A stretch of 64,000 nt of DNA, from NCBI RefSeq assembly GCF_945952405.1, contig NZ_CAMFIA010000008.1, positions 124,001 through 188,000 on the forward strand. The letters are read 5' to 3'. The stretch's first letter is position 1, and each line of letters starts with the position of its first letter. Below the pieces are notes generated by a model. The model had not been told where the DNA came from and made no database searches. It was given only the letters and a program-made list of their open reading frames with translations. Below are positions 49,587 through 58,082 of this stretch, piece by piece. The DNA comes from an uncultured Stenotrophomonas sp. Lineage in GTDB: Bacteria > Pseudomonadota > Gammaproteobacteria > Xanthomonadales > Xanthomonadaceae. Both the position numbers and the translations under genes were made by a program.

Positions 49587-50374
49587 GCACCACCGAGCTG
49601 ACCGACGGCCAGCGCAACCGCATCGCGCTGATGACCATCGTGCGCCGCGAAGTCGCGCGCATCATGCGCATCTGGGGCCAGACCCTGGTGCCCCCGGCGA
49701 TCACCATGACCCTGTACTTCCTGATCTTCGGCAACCTGATCGGTTCGCGCGTGGGTGACATGGGCGGGTACAGCTACATGCAGTTCATCGTGCCGGGCCT
49801 GGTGATGATGAGCGTGATCCAGAACAGCTACGGCAACATCAGTTCGTCGTTCTTCGGCGCCAAGTTCGGCCGCCACGTCGAAGAGCTGCTGGTCAGCCCG
49901 ATGCCGAACTGGGTGATCCTGTGGGGCTACGTGGCTGGCGCCGTGCTGCGCGGCCTGATGGTGGGCGTGATCGTGCTGATCATCGCGATGTTCTTCACCC
50001 CGGTGCGCATCCCACACCCTATCGTGATGCTGACCACAGTGATCCTGGGCGCGACGATCTTCTCGCTGGCCGGCTTCATCAATGCGGTGTACGCCAAGAA
50101 GTTCGATGACGTGGCGATCGTGCCGACCTTCATCCTGACCCCGCTGACCTACCTGGGTGGCGTGTTCTATTCGGTGAAGCTGCTGCCGACCTGGGCCGAG
50201 GCGGCCACCCACGCCAACCCGATCTTCTACATGGTCAATGCGTTCCGCTATGGCCTGCTGGGCAGCAGCGACGTGCCGCTGCCGGTCGCCTACGGGCTGA
50301 TGATCGGCTTCGTGGTGGTGCTGACCGCGCTGGCGCTGTGGCTGCTGCGCCGCGGCGTGGGCATGCGCAGCTGA
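49583..50374 (+). CDS. yadH: ABC-2 type transporter permease, YadH-like
   Basis: The 263-residue inner-membrane protein has six predicted helices and ABC-2 permease blocks TIVRREVARIMRIWGQTLVPP, YFLIFGNLIGSRVG, SFFGAKFGRHVEELLVSPMP near 85-105 and FILTPLTYLGGVFYSVKLLP near 180-200. With YadG it forms an exporter of unknown substrate. Its start overlaps yadG by four bases. The operon ends at the intrinsic terminator 28 bases downstream. Confidence 0.9.
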   Translation: MSTTELTDGQRNRIALMTIVRREVARIMRIWGQTLVPPAITMTLYFLIFGNLIGSRVGDMGGYSYMQFIVPGLVMMSVIQNSYGNISSSFFGAKFGRHVEELLVSPMPNWVILWGYVAGAVLRGLMVGVIVLIIAMFFTPVRIPHPIVMLTTVILGATIFSLAGFINAVYAKKFDDVAIVPTFILTPLTYLGGVFYSVKLLPTWAEAATHANPIFYMVNAFRYGLLGSSDVPLPVAYGLMIGFVVVLTALALWLLRRGVGMRS

Positions 50375-50401
50375 GCCCGCGCGGCTGACGCAACGCCTGG
50401 A

Positions 50402-50427
50402 GAGCCGAGCGCATGCTCGGCTCTTTT
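50402..50427 (+). terminator. Rho-independent terminator after yadH-like gene
   Basis: GAGCCGAGC and GCTCGGCTC form a perfect 9-bp stem around GCAT, followed by TTTT. The core resembles the GTAG elements at 11343 but lacks the GTAG head. Confidence 0.85.
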
Positions 50428-50524
50428 CATTTGCGCGGCGGCACGCGCAGCACGCAGCATGCCCCTCGCTGCAATCTCCGGCACAATCGCAGTCCTGATT
50501 CCCCCAGAAAACGGTGAACGTGCA

Positions 50525-51463
50525 ATGCGCATCCTGGTTCTCGGCGCCGGCGGTACCGGCGGTTATTTCGGTGGCCGCCTGGCCCAGGCCGGCGTGGACG
50601 TGACCTTCCTGGTGCGTCCTGCGCGTGCCGCGCAGCTGGACCGCGATGGGCTGGTCATCCGCAGCCCGCTGGGCGATGCCAGCTTCCCGGTCCAGCACGT
50701 CACTGCCGAAGCGCTGCCGGCGCTCGCCGCGCAGAAGCCCTTCGACCTGGTGATCCTCAGCTGCAAGGCCTATGACCTGGACAGTTCGATCGAGGCGATC
50801 GCGCCGGCCGTGAGCGCGGGCACCAGCGTGTTGCCGATCCTCAACGGCCTGCATCACTACAACGCCCTGGACCTGCGCTTCGGCCGCGAGGCCGTGCTGG
50901 GTGGCCTGTGCTTCATCAGCGCCACCAAGGCAGCCGACGGTGCGGTGCTGCACCTGGGCAAGCCGGCCAAGCTCACCTTCGGCGAACGCGATGGTGGACC
51001 GGCCTCGGCCCGCATGCGTGCGTTCGCCGCTGCCTGCACGCAGGCCGATCTCGACCACCTGGCCAGCGAGCAGATCGGCCAGGAGCAGTGGATCAAGTAC
51101 ACCTTCCTGACCGCGTTGGCCGCCGCCACCTGCCTGCTGCGCGCGGACATCGGCACCATCATGGCCACCGATGACGGCGGGTCCATCGTGCGCGGCCTGT
51201 ACGACGAATGCCTGGCCGTGGCCGAAGCCGCAGGTGAGCCGGTTCCGGATGCCGCGCAGGACACCGCGCGGGCTACCCTGACCCAGGCCGGTTCGGCCCT
51301 GAAGGCCTCGATGCTGCGTGATCTGGAGGCCGGCCAGCAGGTGGAGGCCGAACAGATCGTGGGCGACATGCTGGCGCGCGCGCGCACGGCCGACCAGGAG
51401 GGCCTGCTGCTGCAGGTCGCCTACAGCAGCCTGCAGGCCTACCAGGCGCAGCGCAGCGCGTGA
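50525..51463 (+). CDS. panE: 2-dehydropantoate 2-reductase (ketopantoate reductase)
   Basis: PanE reduces ketopantoate to pantoate with NADPH in vitamin B5 and coenzyme A synthesis. The 312-residue product starts with the NADP motif MRILVLGAGGTGGYFGGRL, has SCKAYDL with the conserved lysine near residue 79, LPILNGLHHY near 104-113, KYTFLTALAAATCL near 197 with the catalytic lysine, and an ASMLRDLEAGQQVEAEQIVG C-terminal block. The ATG at 50525 is placed exactly at this N-terminus. Its stop overlaps the following epimerase start as GTGA. Confidence 0.9.
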   Translation: MRILVLGAGGTGGYFGGRLAQAGVDVTFLVRPARAAQLDRDGLVIRSPLGDASFPVQHVTAEALPALAAQKPFDLVILSCKAYDLDSSIEAIAPAVSAGTSVLPILNGLHHYNALDLRFGREAVLGGLCFISATKAADGAVLHLGKPAKLTFGERDGGPASARMRAFAAACTQADLDHLASEQIGQEQWIKYTFLTALAAATCLLRADIGTIMATDDGGSIVRGLYDECLAVAEAAGEPVPDAAQDTARATLTQAGSALKASMLRDLEAGQQVEAEQIVGDMLARARTADQEGLLLQVAYSSLQAYQAQRSA

Positions 51464-52341
51464 GTCTCCGCCTGCCCGGCGCGCTGCCCTCGCGGGTGCT
51501 GATCCTCGGCCTGGGCTGGAGCGGACGCGTGCTGGCCGAAGGCCTGCAGGCACTTGGCGTACGGGTCGCCGGCACGGTGCGTGACCCGGCATCGGCGCCG
51601 CGCGATGGACTGCTGCGGCACCCACTGCACGCCGGTGCCGCGCCGGCGCCGGCCCTGCTCGATGAGATCGCGCAGGCCGGGGCGGTGCTGTGCAGCGTGC
51701 CACCCGACGCCGAAGGCGATCCGGCGCTGCGCCTGCTGTTGCCCGCGTTGCGCTCGAGCCCGGCATTGCGCTGGGTTGGCTACCTGTCATCCACCTCGGT
51801 TTACGCTGACCGCGAAGGTGGCTGGATCGATGAGCACAGCCGCGCCGACGCCACGCAGGCGGCGGGCACGCAGCGCCTGCTCGCCGAGTCCCAGTGGCAG
51901 GCGCTTGCGCAGGCACGCGGCATCGCCTCGGCGGTGTTCCGCCTGCCCGGCCTGTATGGGCCCGGACGCAATGCCCTGCTGCAGTTGTCACAGGGCCGCG
52001 CACGCCATGTGGTGCGGCCCGGCCTGGTGTTCAACCGGCTGCATGTGCAGGACCTCGCCTCCGTCATCATCGCCGCGATGCAGCGGGCTGAAGCACACGG
52101 GCTGTACCTGCCCAGCGATGATGAGCCGGCGCCCCCCCAGGATGTGCTGGCGTTCGCCGCGCAACTGGGCGGCTTTGCGATGCCACCCGCGGTGGCATGG
52201 GACGATCCTGCAGTGGGCCCGACCCTGCGCCGCTTCTACGCAAGCAGCAAGCGCATCGACAGCCGAGGCACGCGCGCGGCGCTGGCGTGGGCACCGCGGT
52301 TCCCGACCTATCGCGAAGGGTTGCGCGACCTGATCCGGTAG
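51460..52341 (+). CDS. NAD(P)-dependent epimerase/reductase-like SDR protein (YeeZ type)
   Basis: The 293-residue product starts with GTG in an overlap with panE. It has a short-chain dehydrogenase Rossmann start ILGLGWSGRVLAEGL, SSTSVYADREG with the tyrosine near residue 116 (Ser-Tyr part of the active site), and FRLPGLYGPGRN near 163. The typical SDR lysine (YxxxK) is not kept after this tyrosine, as in YeeZ-like atypical SDRs. The TAG stop is inside the GTAG head of the next REP element. Reaction unknown; coupling to panE hints at a shared transcript only. Confidence 0.8.
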   Translation: MSLRLPGALPSRVLILGLGWSGRVLAEGLQALGVRVAGTVRDPASAPRDGLLRHPLHAGAAPAPALLDEIAQAGAVLCSVPPDAEGDPALRLLLPALRSSPALRWVGYLSSTSVYADREGGWIDEHSRADATQAAGTQRLLAESQWQALAQARGIASAVFRLPGLYGPGRNALLQLSQGRARHVVRPGLVFNRLHVQDLASVIIAAMQRAEAHGLYLPSDDEPAPPQDVLAFAAQLGGFAMPPAVAWDDPAVGPTLRRFYASSKRIDSRGTRAALAWAPRFPTYREGLRDLIR

Positions 52342-52407
52342 TGCCGGCCGCTGGCCGGCAACATCGGCAACCGTGCAATCACGGCACCGGCCAGCGGCCG
52401 GCGCTAC
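52338..52407. repeat. Inverted pair of GTAG REP elements
   Basis: GTAG plus TGCCGGCC-GCT-GGCCGGCA (52338-52360) faces a copy on the other strand ending GGCGCTAC (52387-52407). The first GTAG contains the epimerase gene's stop codon. The pair separates convergent epimerase and tatD genes. Confidence 0.88.
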
Positions 52408-52417
52408 CGCCTGCGCG

Positions 52418-53221
52418 TCAGCGCAGGTCGGGCAGGCGGAAGAAGGTGCGCGTCGCCGCGGTGGCATGGGCCGCGGTCACCGCCACCTCCTCGCCACGGT
52501 CACGCGCCAGTTCTTCCACGATGTGCGAGAGGAACATCGGCTCGTTGCGACGATCCTTCGGCATCGGCTTCAACGTGCGTGGCAACAGATAGGGCGCGTC
52601 GGTCTCGATCATCAGCCGGTTGGCCGGGATGTTCTTCACCAGCTCGCGCAGGTGCGCGCCGCGGCGCTCATCGCACAACCAGCCGGTGATGCCGATGTAC
52701 CAGTCCTGGTCCAGGTAGTCGAACAGCTCGTCACGTTCGCCGGTGAAGCAATGCACCACCGCAGGGCCGATACGGCCTTCGAAGTTCTTCATCTGCGCCA
52801 TGAAGTCGGCATGCGCGTCGCGCTGGTGCAGGAACAGCGGCTTGCCGTTCTCTGCGGCCAGCTGCAGCTGGCGCTCGAACGCGCGATGCTGGGCCGGGCG
52901 TGGCGAGAAGTCACGGAAGTAGTCCAGACCGCACTCACCCACCGCCACCACTTCCGGGTGGGCGTGCAGCGCGCGCATCTCGGCATCGCATTCCTCGGTG
53001 TATTCCACCGCATGGTGCGGGTGCACGCCGGCGGTGGCATACAGGAAACCCGGATGCTGCTGCGCCAGCTGCAGGGCCAGCGGCGAATGCTCGCGGCTGG
53101 CGCCGGTGATGACCATCTGCACCACGCCGGCCTGCCGTGCGCGGTCCAGGACGGCATCGCGGTCGCGGTCGAAGGAGTCGTGGGTCAGGTTGGCGCCGAT
53201 ATCGATCAGGTGCATGGTCAT
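52418..53221 (-). CDS. tatD: TatD-family metal-dependent DNase
   Basis: The 267-residue TIM-barrel hydrolase is of the TatD subgroup: DIGANLTHDSFDRDRD replaces the HxH seen in YcfH. Other metal or catalytic blocks are AGVHPHHA, GECGLDYFRD near 95-104, PLFLHQRDAH near 130-139, VVHCFTGE near 156 and IETDAPYLLPRTL near 210-222, followed by the TatD-type PKDRRNEPMFLSHIV. E. coli TatD is a 3'-5' exonuclease linked to repair. The start MTMHLIDIG was chosen over an upstream in-frame codon. Divergent from hrpB. Confidence 0.9.
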   Translation of the reverse strand: MTMHLIDIGANLTHDSFDRDRDAVLDRARQAGVVQMVITGASREHSPLALQLAQQHPGFLYATAGVHPHHAVEYTEECDAEMRALHAHPEVVAVGECGLDYFRDFSPRPAQHRAFERQLQLAAENGKPLFLHQRDAHADFMAQMKNFEGRIGPAVVHCFTGERDELFDYLDQDWYIGITGWLCDERRGAHLRELVKNIPANRLMIETDAPYLLPRTLKPMPKDRRNEPMFLSHIVEELARDRGEEVAVTAAHATAATRTFFRLPDLR

Positions 53222-53282
53222 CGCGGGGGAAAAGTGCCCGCGCATTGTACCTGTGCCCGTCGTGGCCCCTTATCCTTTGCAC

Positions 53283-55787
53283 ATGAACGCCCCGCTCTTC
53301 CCGATTTCCCCGCTGCTGCCGCAGATCCAGCAGCACCTCGCCGCGCAGCCGCGGCTGGTGCTGGAGGCCCCGCCCGGCGCCGGCAAGACCACCCAGGTGC
53401 CGCTGGCGCTGCTTGATGCGCCCTGGCTCCAGGGCCGCAGGATCATCCTGCTGGAACCGCGCCGGGTGGCGGCACGCAGCGCCGCACTGTTCATGGCGCG
53501 ACAGCTGGGCGAAGAGGTCGGTGGCACGGTCGGCTATCGCATCCGCTTCGAGAACAAGGTTTCGGCGCGCACGCGCATCGAGGTGGTCACCGAAGGCATC
53601 CTGACCCGCATGCTGCAGGATGACCCGATGCTGGAGGAGGTCGGTGCGATCCTGTTCGACGAATTCCACGAACGCCACCTCAGCGGCGACCTGGGCCTGG
53701 CGCTGGCACTGGATGTGCAGGCGCAGCTGCGCGACGACCTGCGCCTGGTGGTGATGTCGGCGACGCTGGATGGCGAACGGCTGGCCCGTTTCCTCGATGC
53801 GCCGCGGCTGAGCAGCGAGGGCCGCAGCTACCCGGTAGCGGTCAGCCACTTCCCGGCACGACGCGACGAAGCGCTGGAACTGCAGGTCCGCCGCGCGGTG
53901 CAGCAGGCGCTGGCCGAGCATCCGGGCGACCTGCTGGTGTTCCTGCCCGGCCAGCGCGAGATTGCACGCGTGCAGGCCGGCCTGCAGGAATCGCTGGACG
54001 GCAGCGTCGAGGTGCTGGCCCTGCACGGAGAACTGCCGGTGGAGCAGCAGGCCCGCGTGCTGCAGGCGGCCAGTGATGGACGCCGCCGCGTGGTACTGGC
54101 CACCAACGTCGCCGAATCCTCGGTGACCCTGCCCGGCGTGCGCGTGGTGATCGACAGCGGCCAGGCGCGCGAACCGCGTTACGACCCCAATAGCGGCTTC
54201 ACCCGGCTGGATGTGGTGGCGATCGCGCAGGCCTCGGCCGACCAGCGTGCCGGCCGTGCCGGTCGCGTCGCCGAAGGCGTGGCCTGGCGCCTGTGGCCAC
54301 AGTCGCAGCGACTGGAGCCGCAGCGCCGCGCCGAGATCGACCAGGTGGAACTGGCCGGTCTGGCGCTGGAGCTGGCGGCCTGGGGCAGCAGTGACCTGCG
54401 CTTCCTCGACCCGCCGCCATCCGGCCCGATGGGCGCGGCGCGCGAACTGCTGCAACGGCTCGGTGCACTGTCCAGCAGCGGCGCGATCACCGCACTCGGC
54501 CGGCGCGTGCTGGCTCTGGGCACCCATCCGCGCCTGGCAGCGATGCTGCTGGCGGCGCCAGATGCGCGCGCGCAGGCGCTGGCTGCCGATCTGGCAGCGT
54601 TGCTGGAGGCGCGCGATCCGCTGCGCCAGGGCGGCGATGCACTGGCGGCACGCTGGCGGGCACTGGCCGCGTTGCGCAGCGGACGCGCACCGGTCGATGC
54701 CAACCGCAGCGGCCTGGCCGCGATCGATGCGGCCGCCAGGCAGTGGCGGCGACGCCTGCGCTGCGACGCCGCGCCACCGGCCAGCATCGAGGCGCACGAA
54801 CTGGGCGACCTGCTCGCCCATGCGTTCCCCGACCGCATCGCCTTCCGGCACCCCGCAGATCCGCTGCGCTACCTGCTGGCCAATGGACGCAGCGCACGCC
54901 TGCACGAGCTCAGCGACCTGCGTGGCGAGCCCTGGCTGGTGGCCAGCGAGCTGCGCTTCGAGGCGCGCGATGCACTGCTGCTGCGCGCCGCGCCGCTGGA
55001 CGAGAACCGGTTGCGCAAGGCCTGGCCCGAGCGCTTTGTCACCGAGGATGTGGTGCGCTGGGACGGCGAGCGGCGTGCACTGGTGGCACTGCGCGAGACG
55101 CGTTTCGACCGCATCGTGCTGGACAGCCGCTCGGCCGGGCGGGTCGATCCGCAGCAGGCCGCGCAGGCGCTGACCGACGCGGTGGCCGAACTCGGCCTGC
55201 AGGCGCTGCCGTGGACCGAAGGCCTGCGCCAGTGGCAGGCCCGCGTCGAGTCGCTGCGGCGCTGGATGCCGGAACTGGAGCTGCCCGACTGCAGCGATGC
55301 CGCCCTGCTGGCCCAGCGCGCACACTGGCTGCAACCGGCGTTCGCCGGCAAGAGCCGCCTGGATGCGCTGGACGAGTCCAGCTTCGGCGAGGCGCTGAAG
55401 TCGCCACTGGAATGGTCGCAACGGCAGCTGATCGAACGCCATGCACCGACCCGCATCAGCGTCCCCTCCGGTCTGGAGCGGCCGATCACCTATGCACTGG
55501 ACAGCGAAAGCGGCGAGCCGCTGGCGCCGGTGCTGGCGGTGAAGCTGCAGGAACTGTTCGGCCTGGCCGACACGCCGCGCATCGCCGATGGCCGTGTCCC
55601 CCTGACCCTGCACCTGCTGTCGCCCGGAGGTCGCCCCCTGCAGGTCACCCAGGACCTGCGCAACTTCTGGGAAAACACCTACGCCGAGGTGAAGAAGGAA
55701 ATGAAGGGCCGTTATCCGCGGCATCCGTGGCCGGATGATCCGTGGACAGCCACTGCCACACACCGGGCCAAGCCGCGTGGCACCTGA
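53283..55787 (+). CDS. hrpB: ATP-dependent helicase HrpB
   Basis: HrpB is a DExH RNA-helicase-like protein of unclear role. The 834-residue length and order match: Walker A PPGAGKTTQVPLAL near residues 30-43, DEFHERHLSGDLGLAL near 123-138, SATLDG near 154, motif VI QRAGRAGRVAEGVAWRL near 318-334, then the winged-helix/ratchet (HA2) region and a C-terminal HrpB domain ending YAEVKKEMKGRYPRHPWPDDP. The ATG at 53283 gives the usual short N-terminus. It diverges from tatD by 61 bases. Confidence 0.94.
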   Translation: MNAPLFPISPLLPQIQQHLAAQPRLVLEAPPGAGKTTQVPLALLDAPWLQGRRIILLEPRRVAARSAALFMARQLGEEVGGTVGYRIRFENKVSARTRIEVVTEGILTRMLQDDPMLEEVGAILFDEFHERHLSGDLGLALALDVQAQLRDDLRLVVMSATLDGERLARFLDAPRLSSEGRSYPVAVSHFPARRDEALELQVRRAVQQALAEHPGDLLVFLPGQREIARVQAGLQESLDGSVEVLALHGELPVEQQARVLQAASDGRRRVVLATNVAESSVTLPGVRVVIDSGQAREPRYDPNSGFTRLDVVAIAQASADQRAGRAGRVAEGVAWRLWPQSQRLEPQRRAEIDQVELAGLALELAAWGSSDLRFLDPPPSGPMGAARELLQRLGALSSSGAITALGRRVLALGTHPRLAAMLLAAPDARAQALAADLAALLEARDPLRQGGDALAARWRALAALRSGRAPVDANRSGLAAIDAAARQWRRRLRCDAAPPASIEAHELGDLLAHAFPDRIAFRHPADPLRYLLANGRSARLHELSDLRGEPWLVASELRFEARDALLLRAAPLDENRLRKAWPERFVTEDVVRWDGERRALVALRETRFDRIVLDSRSAGRVDPQQAAQALTDAVAELGLQALPWTEGLRQWQARVESLRRWMPELELPDCSDAALLAQRAHWLQPAFAGKSRLDALDESSFGEALKSPLEWSQRQLIERHAPTRISVPSGLERPITYALDSESGEPLAPVLAVKLQELFGLADTPRIADGRVPLTLHLLSPGGRPLQVTQDLRNFWENTYAEVKKEMKGRYPRHPWPDDPWTATATHRAKPRGT

Positions 55788-55791
55788 GGGC

Positions 55792-55830
55792 GGAGTCGGA
55801 TCCTTCTGCAGCGCAAAGGGCTCTGACCCC
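55792..55830. repeat. Degenerate GGGTCAGA palindrome
   Basis: GGAGTCGGATCC ... GGGCTCTGACCCC keeps the outer arms of the family seen at 31279 and 59048, with mismatches. It lies five bases after the hrpB stop. Confidence 0.6.
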
Positions 55831-55966
55831 GGGAACGGCATCCGGCCCCACCCTGCCTGATCCTGAATGGAGCAGATGCAGTCACACCACGCGCGACCCC
55901 GGCTGACATACCGTTTACGGGCAGCACGCCACACTGGACTTCGACCCGAGGCAAAGGACCCCACGC

Positions 55967-56341
55967 ATGAGCAAGTTGACTGTAATCACCGACCGCGCCC
56001 TGGAGCGCGCCCTGGAACTGGCCCACAGCGCGGGCGACGGCCTGAAGAGCGCCGGTGGCAGCCTGCGCAATGCGGACTGGATCAAGACCGGCGCCGCCAT
56101 CGGCGCGGTGAAGACCGGCGGCAAGGCCGCAACCAAGTTCGTGCGTCGCAATCCGGCGGTGGCCGTAGCGGCGGCGGCGGTCGGTGTCGGCCTGCTCGGC
56201 TATGCGCTGTATCGCAAGCAGCAGAAGAAGAAGGCCGCCAATGGCCAGGTGGTGGATGGCCAGGCGCACCGCATCAGCGCGCGCGACCGCCGCAATGCCA
56301 CCGTGGTCGATGAGCACAGCGATATCGGCAGCGATGCCTGA
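55967..56341 (+). CDS. Small membrane-anchored helical protein
   Basis: The 124-residue product has an amphipathic helical N-terminus (TDRALERALELAHSAGDGLKSAG), a Lys/Ala/Gly region and one strong transmembrane segment near residues 64-84 (NPAVAVAAAAVGVGLLGYALY), followed by a basic KQQKKK stretch and a polar tail. The overall plan resembles ElaB/YqjD or DUF883 ribosome-tether proteins, but the family was not recognised with confidence. GAGG-containing sequence lies upstream. It is monocistronic. Confidence 0.6.
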   Translation: MSKLTVITDRALERALELAHSAGDGLKSAGGSLRNADWIKTGAAIGAVKTGGKAATKFVRRNPAVAVAAAAVGVGLLGYALYRKQQKKKAANGQVVDGQAHRISARDRRNATVVDEHSDIGSDA

Positions 56342-56350
56342 GCCTGCCGG

Positions 56351-56384
56351 GGCCGGATCCCTTCCATCGGAAGGGCCCTGACCG
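56351..56384. repeat. Degenerate GGGTCAGA-type palindrome
   Basis: GATCCCTTCC-ATC-GGAAGGGCCCTGACC keeps the inner stem and one outer arm of the family. Confidence 0.5.
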
Positions 56385-56398
56385 CAGCCGCGACATGA

Positions 56399-56430
56399 GG
56401 GCCGGACACCGCAGGGTGCCCGGCCCTTTT
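56399..56430 (+). terminator. Rho-independent terminator
   Basis: GGGCCGG-A-CACC pairs with GGTG-C-CCGGCCC around GCAG, followed by TTTT. It ends the transcript of the small membrane protein just before the convergent rluE gene. Confidence 0.75.
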
Positions 56431-56434
56431 CAGT

Positions 56435-57004
56435 TCAGCCGATCTGCCGCCACTGTCCCGGCTGCAGGTCGTCCAGCCGGTAGGGCCCCATCGATACCCG
56501 CACCAGGCGCAGCGTCGGCAGGTTCACCGCCGCGGTCATCCGCCGCACCTGGCGGTTGCGGCCCTCGCGGATCGTGATCGCCAGCCACGCATCCGGCACC
56601 GTCTTGCGGAAGCGCACCGGCGGATCACGCGTCCACAGCGACGGCGCCGGCTCCAGGCGCTCGATCTTCGCCGGCAGCGTCGGCCCGTCATTGAGCAGCA
56701 CGCCTTCGCGCAGCTGCTGCAGCTGCGGGTCGCTGGGCATCCCCTCCACCTGCACCCAGTAGGTCTTGTCGGCCTTGTGCTTCGGGTCGGTCAGCTTGTG
56801 CGCCAAGGTGCCGTTGTCGGTCAGCAGCAGCAGGCCCTCGCTGTCATGATCGAGCCTGCCGGCGGCATACACGCGCGGCGGCAGGCCGAAGCCGGCCAGG
56901 GTCGGCCGCGGCGGCACGCTGCGGTCGGTGAACTGGCAGAGCACGTTGAAGGGCTTGTTGAAGGCAATCAGCATCGCGGGCACGGCAGGCGGCAGGTGGC
57001 GCAT
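56435..57004 (-). CDS. rluE: 23S rRNA pseudouridine synthase, RluE-like
   Basis: RluE converts U2457 of 23S rRNA to pseudouridine in E. coli. The 189-residue product has LIAFNKPFNVLCQFTD, the catalytic aspartate in YAAGRLDHDSEGLLLLT, TYWVQVEGMPSD, LLNDGPTLPA and IREGRNRQVRRMTAAVNLPTLRLVR, closely following E. coli RluE. There is no S4 domain, as expected for RluE. The start at 57004 gives ten residues before the first conserved strand; an ATG at 56974 (MLIAFNKPF) is equally possible. Confidence 0.9.
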   Translation of the reverse strand: MRHLPPAVPAMLIAFNKPFNVLCQFTDRSVPPRPTLAGFGLPPRVYAAGRLDHDSEGLLLLTDNGTLAHKLTDPKHKADKTYWVQVEGMPSDPQLQQLREGVLLNDGPTLPAKIERLEPAPSLWTRDPPVRFRKTVPDAWLAITIREGRNRQVRRMTAAVNLPTLRLVRVSMGPYRLDDLQPGQWRQIG

Positions 57005-57055
57005 TGTCCCATGCCGCGTTGCAGGCCACGCGCGCCCGCCATGCCCCACGCCGCC

Positions 57056-57913
57056 TTACGGCTTGATGAAACGCAGGGTCATGCGGTCGCTTTCGCCGAT
57101 CGCCTGGTACTTCGCGTCATCCGCCTTGTCGTGCTGGTTGGTCGGCGGAAGCGTCCAAACGCCGTTCGGGTGGTCCTTGGTATCGCGCGGGTTGGCGTTG
57201 ACCTCGCTGCGCGCATCCAGCTTGAAACCGGCTGCTTCAGCCATCGCGATCACCTGCTGCTGGCCGACATAGCCGGTGTCATCGTCGTCGGCCACGTCGG
57301 CCTTGGCGCGATGCTCGACCACACCCAGCACGCCGCCCGGCTTGAGTACGTTGAAGAAGCCCTGGAACATGCCCTGCGCCTGACCGGCCTTGCGCCAGTT
57401 GTGCACGTTGCGGAAGGTCAGCACCACGTCGGCCGAGTTGGCCGGGCCGAACACCGGCTTGGCCGGGTCGTAGGCCACCACCGCGGTCTTGCCGAACTGT
57501 GCCGGCGCACCGGCGTACTTCTTCTCCAGGCTGTCGCGGCTGCGCTGCTGGTAGTCACGGCCGCGGCCTTCGGGCACCGCCATTGGATCGACCACAGCGG
57601 CGATGTAGTGGCCCTTGTCGTGCAGCAGCGGCGCCAGGATTTCCGAGTACCAGCCGTTGCCGGGGGTGATCTCGATGACGGTCTTTTCCGGGGACACCTT
57701 GAAGAACGCCAGCGACTGCGCCGGATGGCGGTAGGCGTCGCGCTTGGTATTGGCCGGATCGCGGGTCGAGGCCTTCACCGCGGCATCGATGGCCGGTGAC
57801 ACCTGGATCTTCGCCGGCGCCACCACGGCCGGGGCGGCGAATGCGGGAACAGCGGCAAGCAGGGCCGAGGCAAGCAGCAGGCGGCAACCACGCAGGGACG
57901 AGGCAGGCATCAT
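57056..57913 (-). CDS. Exported class I SAM methyltransferase-like protein
   Basis: The 285-residue product has a signal peptide (leucine/alanine-rich, ending VPAFA) and then a Rossmann methyltransferase domain: TVIEITPGNGWYSEILAPLL for motif I near residues 80-99, ADVVLTFRNVHNW for motif IV, and a PGGVLGVVEH post-IV block. Such predicted extracytoplasmic methyltransferases (COG4798) are common in this family, although SAM is cytosolic, so function is uncertain. ATG 57913 was chosen for the signal peptide; ATG 57910 is adjacent. It follows no clear operon; divergent from the aldo-keto reductase. Confidence 0.8.
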   Translation of the reverse strand: MMPASSLRGCRLLLASALLAAVPAFAAPAVVAPAKIQVSPAIDAAVKASTRDPANTKRDAYRHPAQSLAFFKVSPEKTVIEITPGNGWYSEILAPLLHDKGHYIAAVVDPMAVPEGRGRDYQQRSRDSLEKKYAGAPAQFGKTAVVAYDPAKPVFGPANSADVVLTFRNVHNWRKAGQAQGMFQGFFNVLKPGGVLGVVEHRAKADVADDDDTGYVGQQQVIAMAEAAGFKLDARSEVNANPRDTKDHPNGVWTLPPTNQHDKADDAKYQAIGESDRMTLRFIKP

Positions 57914-58082
57914 CGGGGCGACTCCAGCGGAAGATGCGGCGAGACTAGCAGCCGCGGCGCCCAAGGTGTTCACAAAGCGTTAGCTGCACGCGCAATGCGG
58001 AACACTGTTTTGTGGTCACCGCCGCAGCGCGGTAACACCGCGCGTTCTATTCTGGAGCACTTCCCCCAAGGAGTCCGTGCCC

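Noticed and set aside
52935..55964. A 1009-codon minus-strand open frame
   Set aside because: It is the shadow of hrpB; no domain or start signal, and composition is typical of antisense frames.
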